The notes below the pieces were generated by a model. It was not told the origin of the DNA, searched no databases, and worked only from the letters and a program-made list of their open reading frames with translations. DNA of 64,000 nucleotides from CAWBRT01 sp963791145 (GTDB lineage Bacteria; Acidobacteriota; Terriglobia; Terriglobales; Acidobacteriaceae), in the NCBI GenBank assembly GCA_963791145.1, contig CAWBRT010000003.1, forward strand, positions 468,408-532,407, given 5' to 3'. Made by a program: the position numbers and the translations under genes. Shown in pieces: positions 11,478 to 20,836 of this stretch (position 1 is its first letter; each line of letters begins with the position of its first letter).

Positions 11478-12782
11478 CTAGGCCCGGCGCAGGGTGAGCA
11501 GGGTAATCTCCGGTTTAGCGCCGAGGCGTGCCGGTATTCCAATCGTGCCGAGGCCGCGGTTCACGTACAGCGAGGAATTCTTCCCCAGCAGTTCGGGACG
11601 GCTCTTGCCGTCCAAGGGAAGTTGGAAGTGCCCCGCGATGAAGTTGGTGATAAACCGCGCCGGACTCCAGCGGCGGTCCACGATCTCGATCTGGATCTGC
11701 CCGCCGTGGGTATGGCCGGAGAGGATGGCTTCAATTCCCATCGCGGCCGCGCGCGGGAAGACGTTGGGATTGTGCGAGAGCAGAATATTCGGAATGTCGC
11801 TCCGCACCAGGTGCGCCGAGTCCACCAGGCCGAGGTGCCTGCCGCCGAAGTGGTCTGACTGGTAGTCCACGCCTATCAGGTTGAAGCTCGCTCCGCGCCA
11901 ACTGAGCCGCGCGCTTTCCTGGCGCAACAGGTTCATGCCCAGGCGCTGAAAAAGCATCTCCACTTCTTCTTCCACTCCGGCGTAGATTTCGTGGTTTCCG
12001 TTGCAACCCCAAACGCCCAGCGGAGCGCGTAGCCGGCTCAGTTCGGCCAGGCACTCGCGCAGCGGATCGCGGCTGTTGGTTACGTAATCTCCGGTCAGCA
12101 CCGCCAGATCCGCGCCCAGTTGGTTGGCCATGTCGACCGCCCGCCGCACCTCTGATGCAGGCATGAAGTTGCCGATATGGATGTCGCTCATCTGGACGAT
12201 GCGCAGGCCGCCCAAGGCATGCGGAAGGTTCGCCACCGGGAAGTCTACGCGCTCCACCGTGTAGCGTAGCCGCTCGCTGGCGAATCCGTAGATGCCGGCC
12301 GCGAAGGGCATGCATCCGGCCAGCGAGGCCATATAGCGAAACAGCTTGCGGCGCCCGGGGTCGAGTGGCACATTGTTTAGCCCGGCGCTGGTAGCGGCCG
12401 ATTCACCCGCGGCAGCGGCCGCCAGCACGGGCACACCCGTCCGCGGCAGCCAGCTCCAGATCCACTCCACCACGTGCACGGCCTTCACTGCCAGAAAGGC
12501 AAGGGAGGAGAAAACCAGCCAGAGCTGGGCGAATCCCATCGTCCAGGACAAAATTCCCAAGCGAAAATATACGATACGGAAGATCAGCCGGTCGGCAAAC
12601 GTGAAGATAACGAAGGTCAACGCCGCGATCACCAGGATCCGCCACCAGCGCCGCCACCGGGCTGAAGCCACGTGATCGATAATGCGATTGGCGCGAACCA
12701 GCCAAAAGCGTTGCGCCAGGGAAAACAAGATCATCAGGCCAAACAGGATAACGACCTTCGTGGTTTCGGTCAGGTTGTACAA
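11478..12782 (-). CDS. Membrane-anchored metallophosphoesterase
   Basis: A 434-residue protein with about four N-terminal transmembrane segments (residues 8-150) and a calcineurin-like phosphoesterase domain. All metal-binding motifs are present: QMSDIHIGNF (D-x-H), LTGDYV (GD), CNGNHEIYAG (GNHE), LLSHNPNVF and LSGHTHGGQ (GHTH). This is the YaeI/YkuE type, whose members act on lipid-linked or UDP-linked phosphate esters at the membrane. The true substrate is unknown. Confidence 0.88.
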   Translation of the reverse strand: MYNLTETTKVVILFGLMILFSLAQRFWLVRANRIIDHVASARWRRWWRILVIAALTFVIFTFADRLIFRIVYFRLGILSWTMGFAQLWLVFSSLAFLAVKAVHVVEWIWSWLPRTGVPVLAAAAAGESAATSAGLNNVPLDPGRRKLFRYMASLAGCMPFAAGIYGFASERLRYTVERVDFPVANLPHALGGLRIVQMSDIHIGNFMPASEVRRAVDMANQLGADLAVLTGDYVTNSRDPLRECLAELSRLRAPLGVWGCNGNHEIYAGVEEEVEMLFQRLGMNLLRQESARLSWRGASFNLIGVDYQSDHFGGRHLGLVDSAHLVRSDIPNILLSHNPNVFPRAAAMGIEAILSGHTHGGQIQIEIVDRRWSPARFITNFIAGHFQLPLDGKSRPELLGKNSSLYVNRGLGTIGIPARLGAKPEITLLTLRRA

Positions 12783-13116
12783 TCTTGCGCTTACCCCGTT
12801 ACTGACAAGATCAGCGACGCCGCTTTTTCATTACCGAAGCTCCTGCCTCACTCCCGCAGGCATCCCGGCCGGGTGAACATGATTCATGGGTAAGAGCGGA
12901 AACAAGCACCCAACTGGTAGCTCTGGCTTATAGCATCAGACGTGGGCCGGCGCCGTTTTGACCGATTCAAGTCCGCATACCTGGAGAAATCCCACACTCT
13001 GATGAGCGACAAGCCTACTGCTAGTCTACTCTGCCAGTACACGATTTCCAACTGGACAAACGGGTAATGAGGTAGTTTGAATCCCAAACGGGCGACGGCA
13101 AACCAGAGCTCTGCGT
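12783..13116. other. Intergenic region, nothing recognised
   Basis: A 334-bp gap between two genes on the same (minus) strand. I see no convincing gene, RNA or terminator. It probably holds the promoter of the phosphoesterase gene. Confidence 0.5.
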
Positions 13117-14709
13117 TTAGTGTCCCGCCCCTGCTTGTCCCGGGCGGGCCGTGGTTCGCTTGAGAGCAAAAACAAGAGGAACGCAAAGAAAACAGACCAG
13201 GGCCATGTAGCGGAAATCGTCCACGTAAGACAACAGGCGCGCCTTTTCGGCGACATTGCTTTGCAGCAGGGCGTAGGCCCGACTCAGCGCGTCGGAAAGC
13301 GGCGCGAAAGCCCCGCTGTGCTGGTGCAGCAGGGACTGCAGGTTCGCCAGTTGCTGCTGGAAGAGCGAATTTTCCGGGGTAGCGCGGTGGATGAGTTCCG
13401 TCTGATGCAATTGCTCGTGGCGGGCCACGATCGTATTTACGATTGAAATCCCGATGCTGCCGCCGGTATTGCGCAGCAGATTGAACAGCCCGCTGGCGTT
13501 GCCGATCTCTTCGTTGGCGAGTCTCGCCATGGCTGTCGTCGACAGCGGCACGAAGGCAGTTCCGGTGGCAAAGCCGCTGATGATAATCGCCCAAAGCAAC
13601 GACCACTGCCCCATCTCCAGGTCCACCCGTCCGAAGCGCAGGCTGCACAGGGCAAAGACAAAAAAGCCGAATCCGATCAACCAGCGGTTATCGATCTTGC
13701 TGGTCAGCACGCCAATGATCGGCATGGCCAGAATCGCCCCGATGCCCCTGGGACTAACCGCCCAGCCGGCGGCCAGTGACGTGTATCCCAGCAGCTCCTG
13801 GTAGAAGAGCGGAAGCAGCGTGATCGTGCCGTAAAGCACGGCCCCGAGAATGCCGATCAGCAGACATCCCAGCGCAAAATTGCGATAGCGAAAGACCCGC
13901 AGGTTCACCAGCGGCTGTTTGTGTTGGAATTCCCGCACGATGAATCCAACCAGTGCAATCACCAGAATCAGTGTTGCCCAGCGAATCCAGGTAGCGCCTA
14001 ACCAGTCGTCTTCCTGGCCCTTGTCGAGAATGATCTGCAGCGCGCCCAGCCACACCGCCAGCAATCCGAAGCCGATGCCGTCGAACCTCCCCGGCCGCGC
14101 ATTAGCGATGTACGGCGGGTCCTGCACCAGGCGCGAGATCAGCAAGACCGCCAGAATCCCTATCGGAATATTGATATAGAATGCCCAGCGCCAGGAATAG
14201 GTGTAGGTAAGATAGCCCCCCAGGGTGGGGCCAAGCACCGGGGCCACCACCACCCCCAGCGCGAAGACAGCCATCGCCAAGCCACGCTTTTCCGGGGGAA
14301 AGCTTTCCAGCAGGATTGCCTGTGAGAGCGGCTGCAGTGCTCCGCCGCCTGCACCCTGCACGGTCCGCGCCAGCAGGAGCATGCCCAGACTGGTCGCCGA
14401 GCCGCAGGCAAAGGACGCGACCGTGAAGATCATGATGCACGCAAGCAGGAACCGCTTGCGGCCGAAGCGCAGCGAGAACCAGCTGCTCGCCGGCAGGACG
14501 ATGGCATTGGAAACCAGATAGCTGGTAAGAACCCAGGTGGCCTCACTGTTGGTGGCGGAAACGCTTCCGGCGATGTAGGGCAGAGCTACAGCGGCAATGG
14601 AGGTGTCCAGCACCTCCATGAACGTGGCCAGCATGACCGCGCCGGCGATAAACCATGGATTGACGTCCCCGGCCGGGGCACTGCCGACAAGACGGCTGGG
14701 GCTGCCCAT
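13117..14709 (-). CDS. DHA2-family MFS drug efflux transporter (EmrB/QacA type)
   Basis: A 530-residue inner membrane transporter with 14 predicted helices, of the proton-coupled drug:H+ antiporter 2 family. Signatures are LDTSIAAVALPYIAGS in helix 1, RFGRKRFLLACIM (motif A) and the motif C-like GVVVAPVLGPTLGGYL. The long soluble loop before the last helix matches EmrB. No EmrA-like adaptor gene is adjacent, although a TolC-like channel lies 5 kb away on the other strand. Start ATG at 14709. Confidence 0.92.
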   Translation of the reverse strand: MGSPSRLVGSAPAGDVNPWFIAGAVMLATFMEVLDTSIAAVALPYIAGSVSATNSEATWVLTSYLVSNAIVLPASSWFSLRFGRKRFLLACIMIFTVASFACGSATSLGMLLLARTVQGAGGGALQPLSQAILLESFPPEKRGLAMAVFALGVVVAPVLGPTLGGYLTYTYSWRWAFYINIPIGILAVLLISRLVQDPPYIANARPGRFDGIGFGLLAVWLGALQIILDKGQEDDWLGATWIRWATLILVIALVGFIVREFQHKQPLVNLRVFRYRNFALGCLLIGILGAVLYGTITLLPLFYQELLGYTSLAAGWAVSPRGIGAILAMPIIGVLTSKIDNRWLIGFGFFVFALCSLRFGRVDLEMGQWSLLWAIIISGFATGTAFVPLSTTAMARLANEEIGNASGLFNLLRNTGGSIGISIVNTIVARHEQLHQTELIHRATPENSLFQQQLANLQSLLHQHSGAFAPLSDALSRAYALLQSNVAEKARLLSYVDDFRYMALVCFLCVPLVFALKRTTARPGQAGAGH

Positions 14710-15070
14710 GAAAAGCCTCCCGGAGTCAGATCGAGGCCGGCAATCACCGGCGAACTTCGGACGCTAAATGGGTGGAACGTTAGCGAGCGTTAAGTAAGGA
14801 GATGAAAGAGTAAATCGCCCGGTTGTAGCGAGTCAGAAGAGGTAGCGCCGCCGTCCTCGGCGGCGGCCACGATAGTTGTAACGAGCGAAGCAAAGACGGC
14901 GAGCAAAAACGAAGAATGGAGGGTGTCATCCTGAGGCCGCGCGCCGGTTGCGCGGCCGAAGGATCCGCTGTTCTTCGTCTCAGAACAACAGCAGATCCTC
15001 CGTTTCACTACCCTGGTTGCGCTCAAGATTCCCGAGAACAAAGCAGGGTCGACGGACGTGACCTGTCGTT
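14710..15070. repeat. Intergenic region with palindromic repeat
   Basis: A 361-bp gap without a credible gene. Around 14927-14965 lies a short element with the form TCATCCTGAGG ... CGAAGGATC enclosing a GCGCGCCGGTTGCGCGGC hairpin, a motif often seen between genes in Acidobacteriota. The remainder shows nothing I can name. Confidence 0.5.
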
Positions 15071-16108
15071 CTACTTGTTACCGCTGGCCTTGGCGGGCTC
15101 CGAGGTGGTCGGCTTCCACTCTTCCAGGAAGCCCATCTTCTCGCGCAGCTTCTCGCCCACGGTTTCGATCAACTGCGTGCGCTGCCGCTCGCGCTCGCCG
15201 GTGAACCACGGACGGCCGTTCTTGTTCTCGTCGATCCAGCGCTTGGCGAACTCGCCGTTCTGGATTTCCTTCAGCAGCTTCCGCATCTCCTTCTTGGTTT
15301 CGTCGGTGATGATCCGCCGCCCGGCGTAGTAATCGCCGTATTCCGCCGTGTCGCTGACGGAGTAGCGCATGAAGTTCAAGCCGCCGCGGTACATGAGATC
15401 GACGATTAACTTGAGCTCGTGCAGGCACTCGAAATACGCCGATTCCGGCTGGTATCCAGCCTCGACCAGGATCTCGAAGCCGGCCGTCACCAGGGCGGCG
15501 ATGCCGCCGCAGAGCACCGTCTGCTCGCCGAACAGGTCGGTTTCGGTCTCTTCCTTAAAAGTTGTAGTCAGGGCTCCGGCGCGCGTTCCGCCCAGTGCCT
15601 TGGCGTAGGAGAGTGCGAACTGAAAGGCCTTGCCGCTGGCGTCCTGCTCGACCGCCACCAGAACCGGCGTGCCGCCGCCTTCCTCATAGACCTCGCGCAC
15701 GCGGTGGCCGGGAGCCTTGGGAGCCACCATGCTGACGTCGATGTCTTTGGGCGGATGGATGGTGCCATAGCGAATATTGAATCCATGGGCGAACATCAGC
15801 GTCTTGCCCGGCCGCAGGTTGGCCCGGATCGATTCCTCGTAAATGCGCGCCTGGTCGGTATCCGGCGCCAGAATCATGATGGCGTCCGCCCATGAGGCAA
15901 CCTTGGCGACCGAGTCTACGGTTACCCCGTCAGCCTTGACGCGCTCGCGCGAACGGCTGGTTTCGTGGAGCCCCACCTGCACCGCAACACCGCTGTCACG
16001 CAGATTCAGTGCGTGCGCCCGGCCCTGCGAGCCATAGCCGACCACTGCGATCTTGGCCGCTCTCACCAACGAAATGTCGGCATCGTCGTCGTAAAAAATC
16101 TGTGCCAT
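15071..16108 (-). CDS. ilvC: Ketol-acid reductoisomerase
   Basis: Second enzyme of valine/isoleucine/leucine synthesis: isomerises and reduces acetolactate or acetohydroxybutyrate with NADPH. The Rossmann motif is VVGYGSQGRAHALNL near residue 20. The catalytic part has VAPKAPGHRVREVYEEGGG, ETETDLFGEQTVLCGG and the SDTAEYGDY region. I chose ATG 16108 (MAQIFYDDDADISL) because it has an AAGGAAA site and gives 345 residues, the class I length. An open frame extends 65 codons upstream without family similarity. ilvD lies upstream on the same strand, 314 bp away. Confidence 0.96.
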   Translation of the reverse strand: MAQIFYDDDADISLVRAAKIAVVGYGSQGRAHALNLRDSGVAVQVGLHETSRSRERVKADGVTVDSVAKVASWADAIMILAPDTDQARIYEESIRANLRPGKTLMFAHGFNIRYGTIHPPKDIDVSMVAPKAPGHRVREVYEEGGGTPVLVAVEQDASGKAFQFALSYAKALGGTRAGALTTTFKEETETDLFGEQTVLCGGIAALVTAGFEILVEAGYQPESAYFECLHELKLIVDLMYRGGLNFMRYSVSDTAEYGDYYAGRRIITDETKKEMRKLLKEIQNGEFAKRWIDENKNGRPWFTGERERQRTQLIETVGEKLREKMGFLEEWKPTTSEPAKASGNK

Positions 16109-16422
16109 TGAACCGTTTCCTTTCGCTTGATCCAGCCACATCAAAGGCGGCAATGGATCGATGGGATCTTCTGTGATGTTGGCCAGCCACAACCGCATCC
16201 CCAGCGGCAGGGGATCGTCTTCCTCGTGACGCCCGGAAGACGAAATCTCCTCGCACCATCTCTGGCCGCTTTGGGGTCGCCGGCAGACGCACCACTGCGG
16301 CACCGGGGTACCCTCGGGTATTCATATAACTCTATTTGACCGTGGATGCGGTTTCAAGTTCCCGTCCCGGCTGCCACCCCGGCCCTGTCGCGCCCGTCTC
16401 TATGGAAGACCCTGGCTGACCA

Positions 16423-18108
16423 TCATCGTCCGGGGTGCGTTATAGCTCCCCGCGAGGCCGAGGAGACCACGGCTGCATACTTGGCATAGACACCCGAGCG
16501 ATAGCGCGCCGGCCGCGGCTTCCAGGCGTCCAGCCGGCGTTGCAGCTCCGATTGCGCAATTTCAAGCTCGAGTTTCCGCGCCGAGACATCAATCAGTACC
16601 GGATCGCCCTCCTCGACCACCGCAATCGGCCCGCCAACGGCGGCCTCCGGCGCGACGTGTGCCACCATGAAGCCGTAGGTGGCACCGGAGAAGCGTCCGT
16701 CGGTAATCAGCGCCACCTCTTTGGTAAGTGGAGTTCCCGCAATCGCTCCGGTAACGGCCAGCATCTCGCGCATCCCCGGACCGCCTCTCGGCCCTTCGTT
16801 GCGAATCACCAGCACGTCTCCGGGCTTGATCTTTCCGCCCTGGACGGCGGCAAAGGCCTGCTCCTCTGATTCGAAGACTCGCGCTGGACCGCGATGCGTG
16901 AGCCGTTCATGGCCCACCAGCTTGACGATACAGCCCTCCGGAGCCAAGTTGCCCTTCAGAACGGCCAACCCGCCGGAGGTCTTGATCGGCTTGCTGGCTG
17001 GGCGGATCACATCCTGACCAGGCGTTTCCTTCGCCTTCTCAGCTTCCTCGCCGATTGTCGATCCGCTAGCCGTCATACAGGCACGGTTCAGCACTCCCAT
17101 CTCCGCCAGCCGCTTAGCCAGTAGACGCGAACCACCGGCAGCGAAGTAGTCGGCTGCCATGTAGCGGCCGCCGGGCTTCAGGTCGCAAATCAGCGGAATC
17201 TTGGCGAAGATGCGGTCCAGGTCTTCCAGCGTGAAAGGAACTCCGACCTCGCTGGCCAGCGCCAGCAGGTGCAGCACTGCATTGCTGGATCCTCCGGAGG
17301 CGGAGACACTGGCGGCGGCATTCTTGAAAGCCTCGAGCGTGAGAATATGCGACGGACGAATGTCCTGCCGGAGCAGGTTCATGACCTGCACGCCTGCATC
17401 ATATGCCGCCTGCCGTTTGAGGCTGGCCATGGCCGGCACGCTGTTGCTGCCGAGTGGCGAAATCCCCAGGAACTCGCACGCTGTTGCCATCGTGTTGGCC
17501 GTAAACTGCCCGCCGCAGGCGCCCGGACCGGGGCAGGCGTGGTCTTCCATGTCCTTCAAGTCGGCATCGCTCATCATGCCCTTGGCGTGGGCGCCGACGG
17601 CCTCGAAGACATCCTGAATGGAGACCGAGTGCCCGTGGAACTGCCCGGGCGCAATCGATCCTCCGTAGAGCATCAGCGCGGGAACATCGAGCCGGGCCAG
17701 CGCCATGACCGTGCCGGGAATGGTCTTGTCGCAACTGGAGAGCGCCACCACGGCGTCGAACATGTGCCCGCCGGCCACTAACTCGATGGAATCGGCGATC
17801 ACCTCGCGGCTGATGAGCGAAGCCTTCATGCCTTCGGTTCCCATGGTGATGCCGTCGTTTACGGCGATGGTGTTGAACTCCATGGGCGTGCCGCCGGCGG
17901 CGCGAACCCCTTCCTTGATCTTGGCAGAGAGCTCCCGCAGGTGGAAGTTGCACGGCCCGATCTCGGTCCAGGTGTTGGCGATGGCCACTAACGGCTTGCG
18001 CAGATCATCGTCGCCAAAGCCCACCGCCTTGAACATGGCGCGGGCAGGAGCGCGATGCGCGCCCTCGGTCAGGCTGCGGCTGCGATGCTTCAGGTCTTTC
18101 TTTTCCAT
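16423..18108 (-). CDS. ilvD: Dihydroxy-acid dehydratase
   Basis: Fe-S dehydratase that makes the 2-keto acids leading to valine, leucine and isoleucine. The cluster cysteines are visible in LSSCDKTIPG and HACPGPGACGG. The C-terminal domain has TDGRFSGATYGFMVAHVAPEA. ATG 18108 (MEKKDLKHRSRSLTEG) follows GAGGCAAGGT and gives 561 residues, the usual length. An ATG at 18150 would add 14 residues. It forms a branched-chain pair with ilvC downstream. The 314-bp gap between them shows no clear terminator. Confidence 0.96.
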   Translation of the reverse strand: MEKKDLKHRSRSLTEGAHRAPARAMFKAVGFGDDDLRKPLVAIANTWTEIGPCNFHLRELSAKIKEGVRAAGGTPMEFNTIAVNDGITMGTEGMKASLISREVIADSIELVAGGHMFDAVVALSSCDKTIPGTVMALARLDVPALMLYGGSIAPGQFHGHSVSIQDVFEAVGAHAKGMMSDADLKDMEDHACPGPGACGGQFTANTMATACEFLGISPLGSNSVPAMASLKRQAAYDAGVQVMNLLRQDIRPSHILTLEAFKNAAASVSASGGSSNAVLHLLALASEVGVPFTLEDLDRIFAKIPLICDLKPGGRYMAADYFAAGGSRLLAKRLAEMGVLNRACMTASGSTIGEEAEKAKETPGQDVIRPASKPIKTSGGLAVLKGNLAPEGCIVKLVGHERLTHRGPARVFESEEQAFAAVQGGKIKPGDVLVIRNEGPRGGPGMREMLAVTGAIAGTPLTKEVALITDGRFSGATYGFMVAHVAPEAAVGGPIAVVEEGDPVLIDVSARKLELEIAQSELQRRLDAWKPRPARYRSGVYAKYAAVVSSASRGAITHPGR

Positions 18109-18296
18109 ACCTTGCCTCGTTGGATCGTTGCGATACTCATATGCCGGCACTACGTGGGTGTGAAGATATTAACAGCTGCAGCGCCGTCGACGTGAGCGGC
18201 CCCTCATCCCGCAGCTCCGCTGCGAATCTCCCTTTGAAAAATAGACCCACTTTCCGGCGGTAAAGGACTTATTTTGCCTTCCAGCTCTCCCGGGGC

Positions 18297-18326
18297 TTGA
18301 CATTACCCTGCGTGTACCTCTAATAT
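18297..18326 (+). promoter_or_regulatory. Strong sigma70-type promoter
   Basis: A perfect -35 TTGACA (18297-18302), an 18-bp spacer and a -10 TAATAT (18321-18326). The predicted start is near 18333. It reads into the structured RNA and then the aromatic operon. Confidence 0.8.
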
Positions 18327-18332
18327 ATTTTC

Positions 18333-18508
18333 GCTGGACGGATAATTTTGCTAATGCACGCTTATCGATTTAGCTTCGGATACGCTTACCGCTACTACTT
18401 TAGAGTGGCGGCCGACCGAAGCTCGCGTGCGCTGGGGTAAAAGGAAAGTAAGAACCCGCTAGCAAACAAAAGCTTCTGAAAGCCGCGATTCTAAATCGCG
18501 GCTTTTTT
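18333..18508 (+). ncRNA. Structured leader RNA or small RNA upstream of aromatic operon
   Basis: About 175 nt between a consensus promoter and a strong terminator, with no ORF. Three nested pairings build a long rod: GCACGC (18356-18361) with GCGTGC (18425-18430), AGCTTCGG (18372-18379) with CCGAAGCT (18416-18423), and CCGCTAC (18389-18395) with GTGGCGG (18405-18411). It could be a free small RNA (the size and rod shape recall 6S RNA) or the leader of a transcription-attenuated Phe/Tyr operon starting 47 bp after the terminator. I cannot decide from one sequence. Confidence 0.55.
18481..18508 (+). terminator. Rho-independent terminator / attenuator
   Basis: Stem AGCCGCGAT / ATCGCGGCT, loop TCTAA, then TTTTTTG. 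It sits between the strong promoter at 18297 and the chorismate mutase start at 18555, so it either ends a small RNA or attenuates the operon. Confidence 0.85.
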
Positions 18509-18554
18509 GTTTTTGCACGCAATGATCAAGAAAAAGAAATACGGAGGCAAGCGG

Positions 18555-18824
18555 ATGACCGCAACTCTTCGACAACGGCGCGCTGAAATCGACCAAATCG
18601 ACGAAAAGCTTCTGGAGCTCCTCAACCGCCGCGCACGCGTCGCCGAGGAAATCGGCCAACTCAAGCGGGTGCACAAAATGCCGGTGGTCGACGGCAACCG
18701 CGAAGCTCAGGTTCTGCAGCGTCTGCGCCACCAGAACCAGGGCCCGCTGGATACTCGCGGGGTGTCCACCATCTTCCGCCGCATCATCCGCGAGTCTCGC
18801 CGTCTGCAGGAGCCCCGCCTGTGA
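18555..18824 (+). CDS. Chorismate mutase (AroQ class)
   Basis: An 89-residue, all-helical AroQ chorismate mutase, converting chorismate to prephenate. RRAEIDQIDEKLLELLNRRARVAEEIGQLK carries the active-site Arg and Lys, and the second part ends FRRIIRESRRLQEP. I chose ATG 18555 because CGGAGGC lies just upstream; an earlier ATG is in the terminator region. The stop overlaps the GTG start of the next gene by 4 bp, which suggests translational coupling. It is a free-standing version of the N-terminal domain of P-proteins. Confidence 0.93.
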   Translation: MTATLRQRRAEIDQIDEKLLELLNRRARVAEEIGQLKRVHKMPVVDGNREAQVLQRLRHQNQGPLDTRGVSTIFRRIIRESRRLQEPRL

Positions 18825-19708
18825 ACCGCTCCTCTCAATCCCTGCCTTCGCCACTGCCGGCGCAAGAGCCGCTTCTCTCCGAGACTCCGCGAGCCGCCTT
18901 CCAGGGCCGGCGCGGAGCTTTCAGCGAAACCGCCGTTCGCCGGCTGTTTCCGGACGGCGTTGTTCCCGTCGAGTGCAGGGAGTTCGAGAACCTGTTCAGC
19001 GCCATCCGCGAGGGTCGTGCCGAGTACATCGTTGCGCCGCTCGAAAACACGTTGGCCGGTGCCGTCTACCAGTGCTACGACCTGCTGTACGAATCCGGCC
19101 TGAGCATCATCGATGAAATCGTACTGCCGATCTCGCATTGTCTGATCGCCGTTCCGGGAGCGACTCTCGAAGATATTCGCGAAGTTGAATCGCACCCGGT
19201 GGCGCTGGCGCAATGCGAGCGCTTCTTCGCCCGGCATCCGGGTATCCAGCGCAAGGTGGCCGACGATACCGCCGGAAGCGTGCAGGCGATCGTCAACGCC
19301 GGAGACCGCGCCCGCGCCGCCATCGCCGGCAGCGAGGCTACCGTTCTCTACGGCGGGACCATCCTGCAGGAGCACATCGAAGACTTCGCCAATAATTTCA
19401 CGCGTTTCGTTCTGCTGTCTCCACGGGCAGGCGGCAAGGACAACACCACCACGACAATTGCGCTGACGATTCCCAATCAGCCCGGGTCGCTTTATCACGC
19501 GCTGGCTCCTTTTGCCGAGGCGCGCATCGACCTGCTCAGCCTGCTCAGCCGTCCCATCAAGGGTAAACCGTGGCAGTACCGGTTTTTCCTCGACGTGGCA
19601 GCCTCGAAACAACACCTGGAAGAACATGTCGCCGGGCCTTTGCGGGCGATGGATGCGGAAATACGGTACCTCGGGTCGTGCAACAGCCGCCGGGACCAGC
19701 ACAAATAG
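18821..19708 (+). CDS. pheA: Prephenate dehydratase
   Basis: Forms phenylpyruvate, the phenylalanine precursor. The catalytic domain begins RAAFQGRRGAFSETAVRRLF and contains APLENTLAGAVYQCYDLL and the Thr-containing ADDTAGSVQAI; the C-terminal ACT domain has the GSLYHALAPFAEARIDL and ESRPI-like LLSRPIKGKPWQYRFF stretches that bind Phe for feedback inhibition. GTG start at 18821, overlapping the chorismate mutase stop. At 295 residues it has the usual length. The DAHP synthase gene follows after 12 bp. Confidence 0.95.
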   Translation: MNRSSQSLPSPLPAQEPLLSETPRAAFQGRRGAFSETAVRRLFPDGVVPVECREFENLFSAIREGRAEYIVAPLENTLAGAVYQCYDLLYESGLSIIDEIVLPISHCLIAVPGATLEDIREVESHPVALAQCERFFARHPGIQRKVADDTAGSVQAIVNAGDRARAAIAGSEATVLYGGTILQEHIEDFANNFTRFVLLSPRAGGKDNTTTTIALTIPNQPGSLYHALAPFAEARIDLLSLLSRPIKGKPWQYRFFLDVAASKQHLEEHVAGPLRAMDAEIRYLGSCNSRRDQHK

Positions 19709-19720
19709 GAGCAAGTCATC

Positions 19721-20836
19721 ATGTTGATCAGTATGCGTAAAACGGCAACCAGCGAGGACATTGTGCGGGTCGTGGGTGCGCTTGAGGACCGGGGCATTCC
19801 GGCGCAGGTAGTGCACGAAGCAAACCGGGTGGTCGTGGTTCTCCATAAGCGGCGCCCCGAGGACATCAGCAGCCTGCGTCTGCTGCCGGCGGTCGATTCG
19901 GTCATAGAGGTCAATCATCGCTTCCAACTGGCTTCCATCCAGTCGCGCCGCGAGCGCACTGTCGTCAGGATCGGCGATGTCGAAATCGGCGGCGAAACAG
20001 CGACGGTCATCGCCGGGCCGTGCTCGGTCGAGTCGCGCGAGCAAGTACTGGCTGCGGCGCGCGGTGTGCGCGACGCCGGCGCCAACCTGTTGCGCGGAGG
20101 CGCATACAAGCCTCGTACTTCTCCTTACGAATTCCAGGGCTTAGGCCTGAAGGGCCTGCAATTGCTGGCCGAAGCGCGCCAGGCCACCGGCTTGCCGATC
20201 GTGACCGAGGTGATCGGCACCGACGATGTCGATCTCGTATCCGAGTACGCCGACGTATTGCAGGTGGGCGCCCGCAACATGCAGAACTATCCCTTGCTGC
20301 GGCGGCTGGCGAAGGTCGATAAACCCGTATTGCTGAAGCGCAATCCGGCGGCCACCGTCGAGGAGTGGTTGCTGGCGGCTGAGTATCTGCTGGTAGGCGG
20401 AAACCCCAACGTGATCCTGTGCGAGCGCGGCATCAAGGGCGCGGGCCTGGAGACGCGCAACACCTTCGACATCAGCGCCGTGGTGCTGGCCAGGCAGTTG
20501 ACACACTTGCCCGTGATAGCCGATCCTTCGCATGCGGCCGGCCGGCGCGACCTGGTACCGGCGCTGTCTCGCGCCGCCTTGGCCGCCGGGGCCGATGGCC
20601 TGCTGCTGGAAGTGCATCCCAACCCGCAAGCTGCCCTCTCCGACGGCGCGCAGTCGCTCACCATTCCCGAGTTCGAGCGGTTGATGCTGGGGCTCGCCGA
20701 GCCGGTGCGCCGGGTGCAGCGGCCGATGGTGCGCATTGCTCGCCCTGCGGCCGAGATGGTGGTTCCCAGACGGGCGGCGCAGGTGCGAATTGCCGGAGGC
20801 CCCGGCCGGCGCGAGATATGGCATGCCAATCCGTAA
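19721..20836 (+). CDS. aroF: 3-deoxy-7-phosphoheptulonate (DAHP) synthase, type I-beta
   Basis: First step of the shikimate pathway, joining phosphoenolpyruvate and erythrose 4-phosphate. Residues 1-75 form the ferredoxin-like regulatory domain seen in Thermotoga-type enzymes. The barrel follows: IAGPCSVESREQ, RGGAYKPRTSPYEFQG, LKRN(P), and PVIADPSHAAGRRDLV with metal-binding residues. It is the third gene of the Phe/Tyr operon, so the pathway entry enzyme is co-transcribed with the branch enzymes. It overlaps tyrA by 14 bp. Confidence 0.95.
   Translation: MLISMRKTATSEDIVRVVGALEDRGIPAQVVHEANRVVVVLHKRRPEDISSLRLLPAVDSVIEVNHRFQLASIQSRRERTVVRIGDVEIGGETATVIAGPCSVESREQVLAAARGVRDAGANLLRGGAYKPRTSPYEFQGLGLKGLQLLAEARQATGLPIVTEVIGTDDVDLVSEYADVLQVGARNMQNYPLLRRLAKVDKPVLLKRNPAATVEEWLLAAEYLLVGGNPNVILCERGIKGAGLETRNTFDISAVVLARQLTHLPVIADPSHAAGRRDLVPALSRAALAAGADGLLLEVHPNPQAALSDGAQSLTIPEFERLMLGLAEPVRRVQRPMVRIARPAAEMVVPRRAAQVRIAGGPGRREIWHANP

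Noticed and set aside
16109..16325. Possible ilv leader peptide before ilvC
   Set aside because: No run of Leu/Ile/Val codons and no clear attenuator hairpin with T-run.
18707..20044. 445-codon minus-strand frame opposite pheA/aroF
   Set aside because: Shadow frame in a high-GC region; the plus-strand genes are clear family members.
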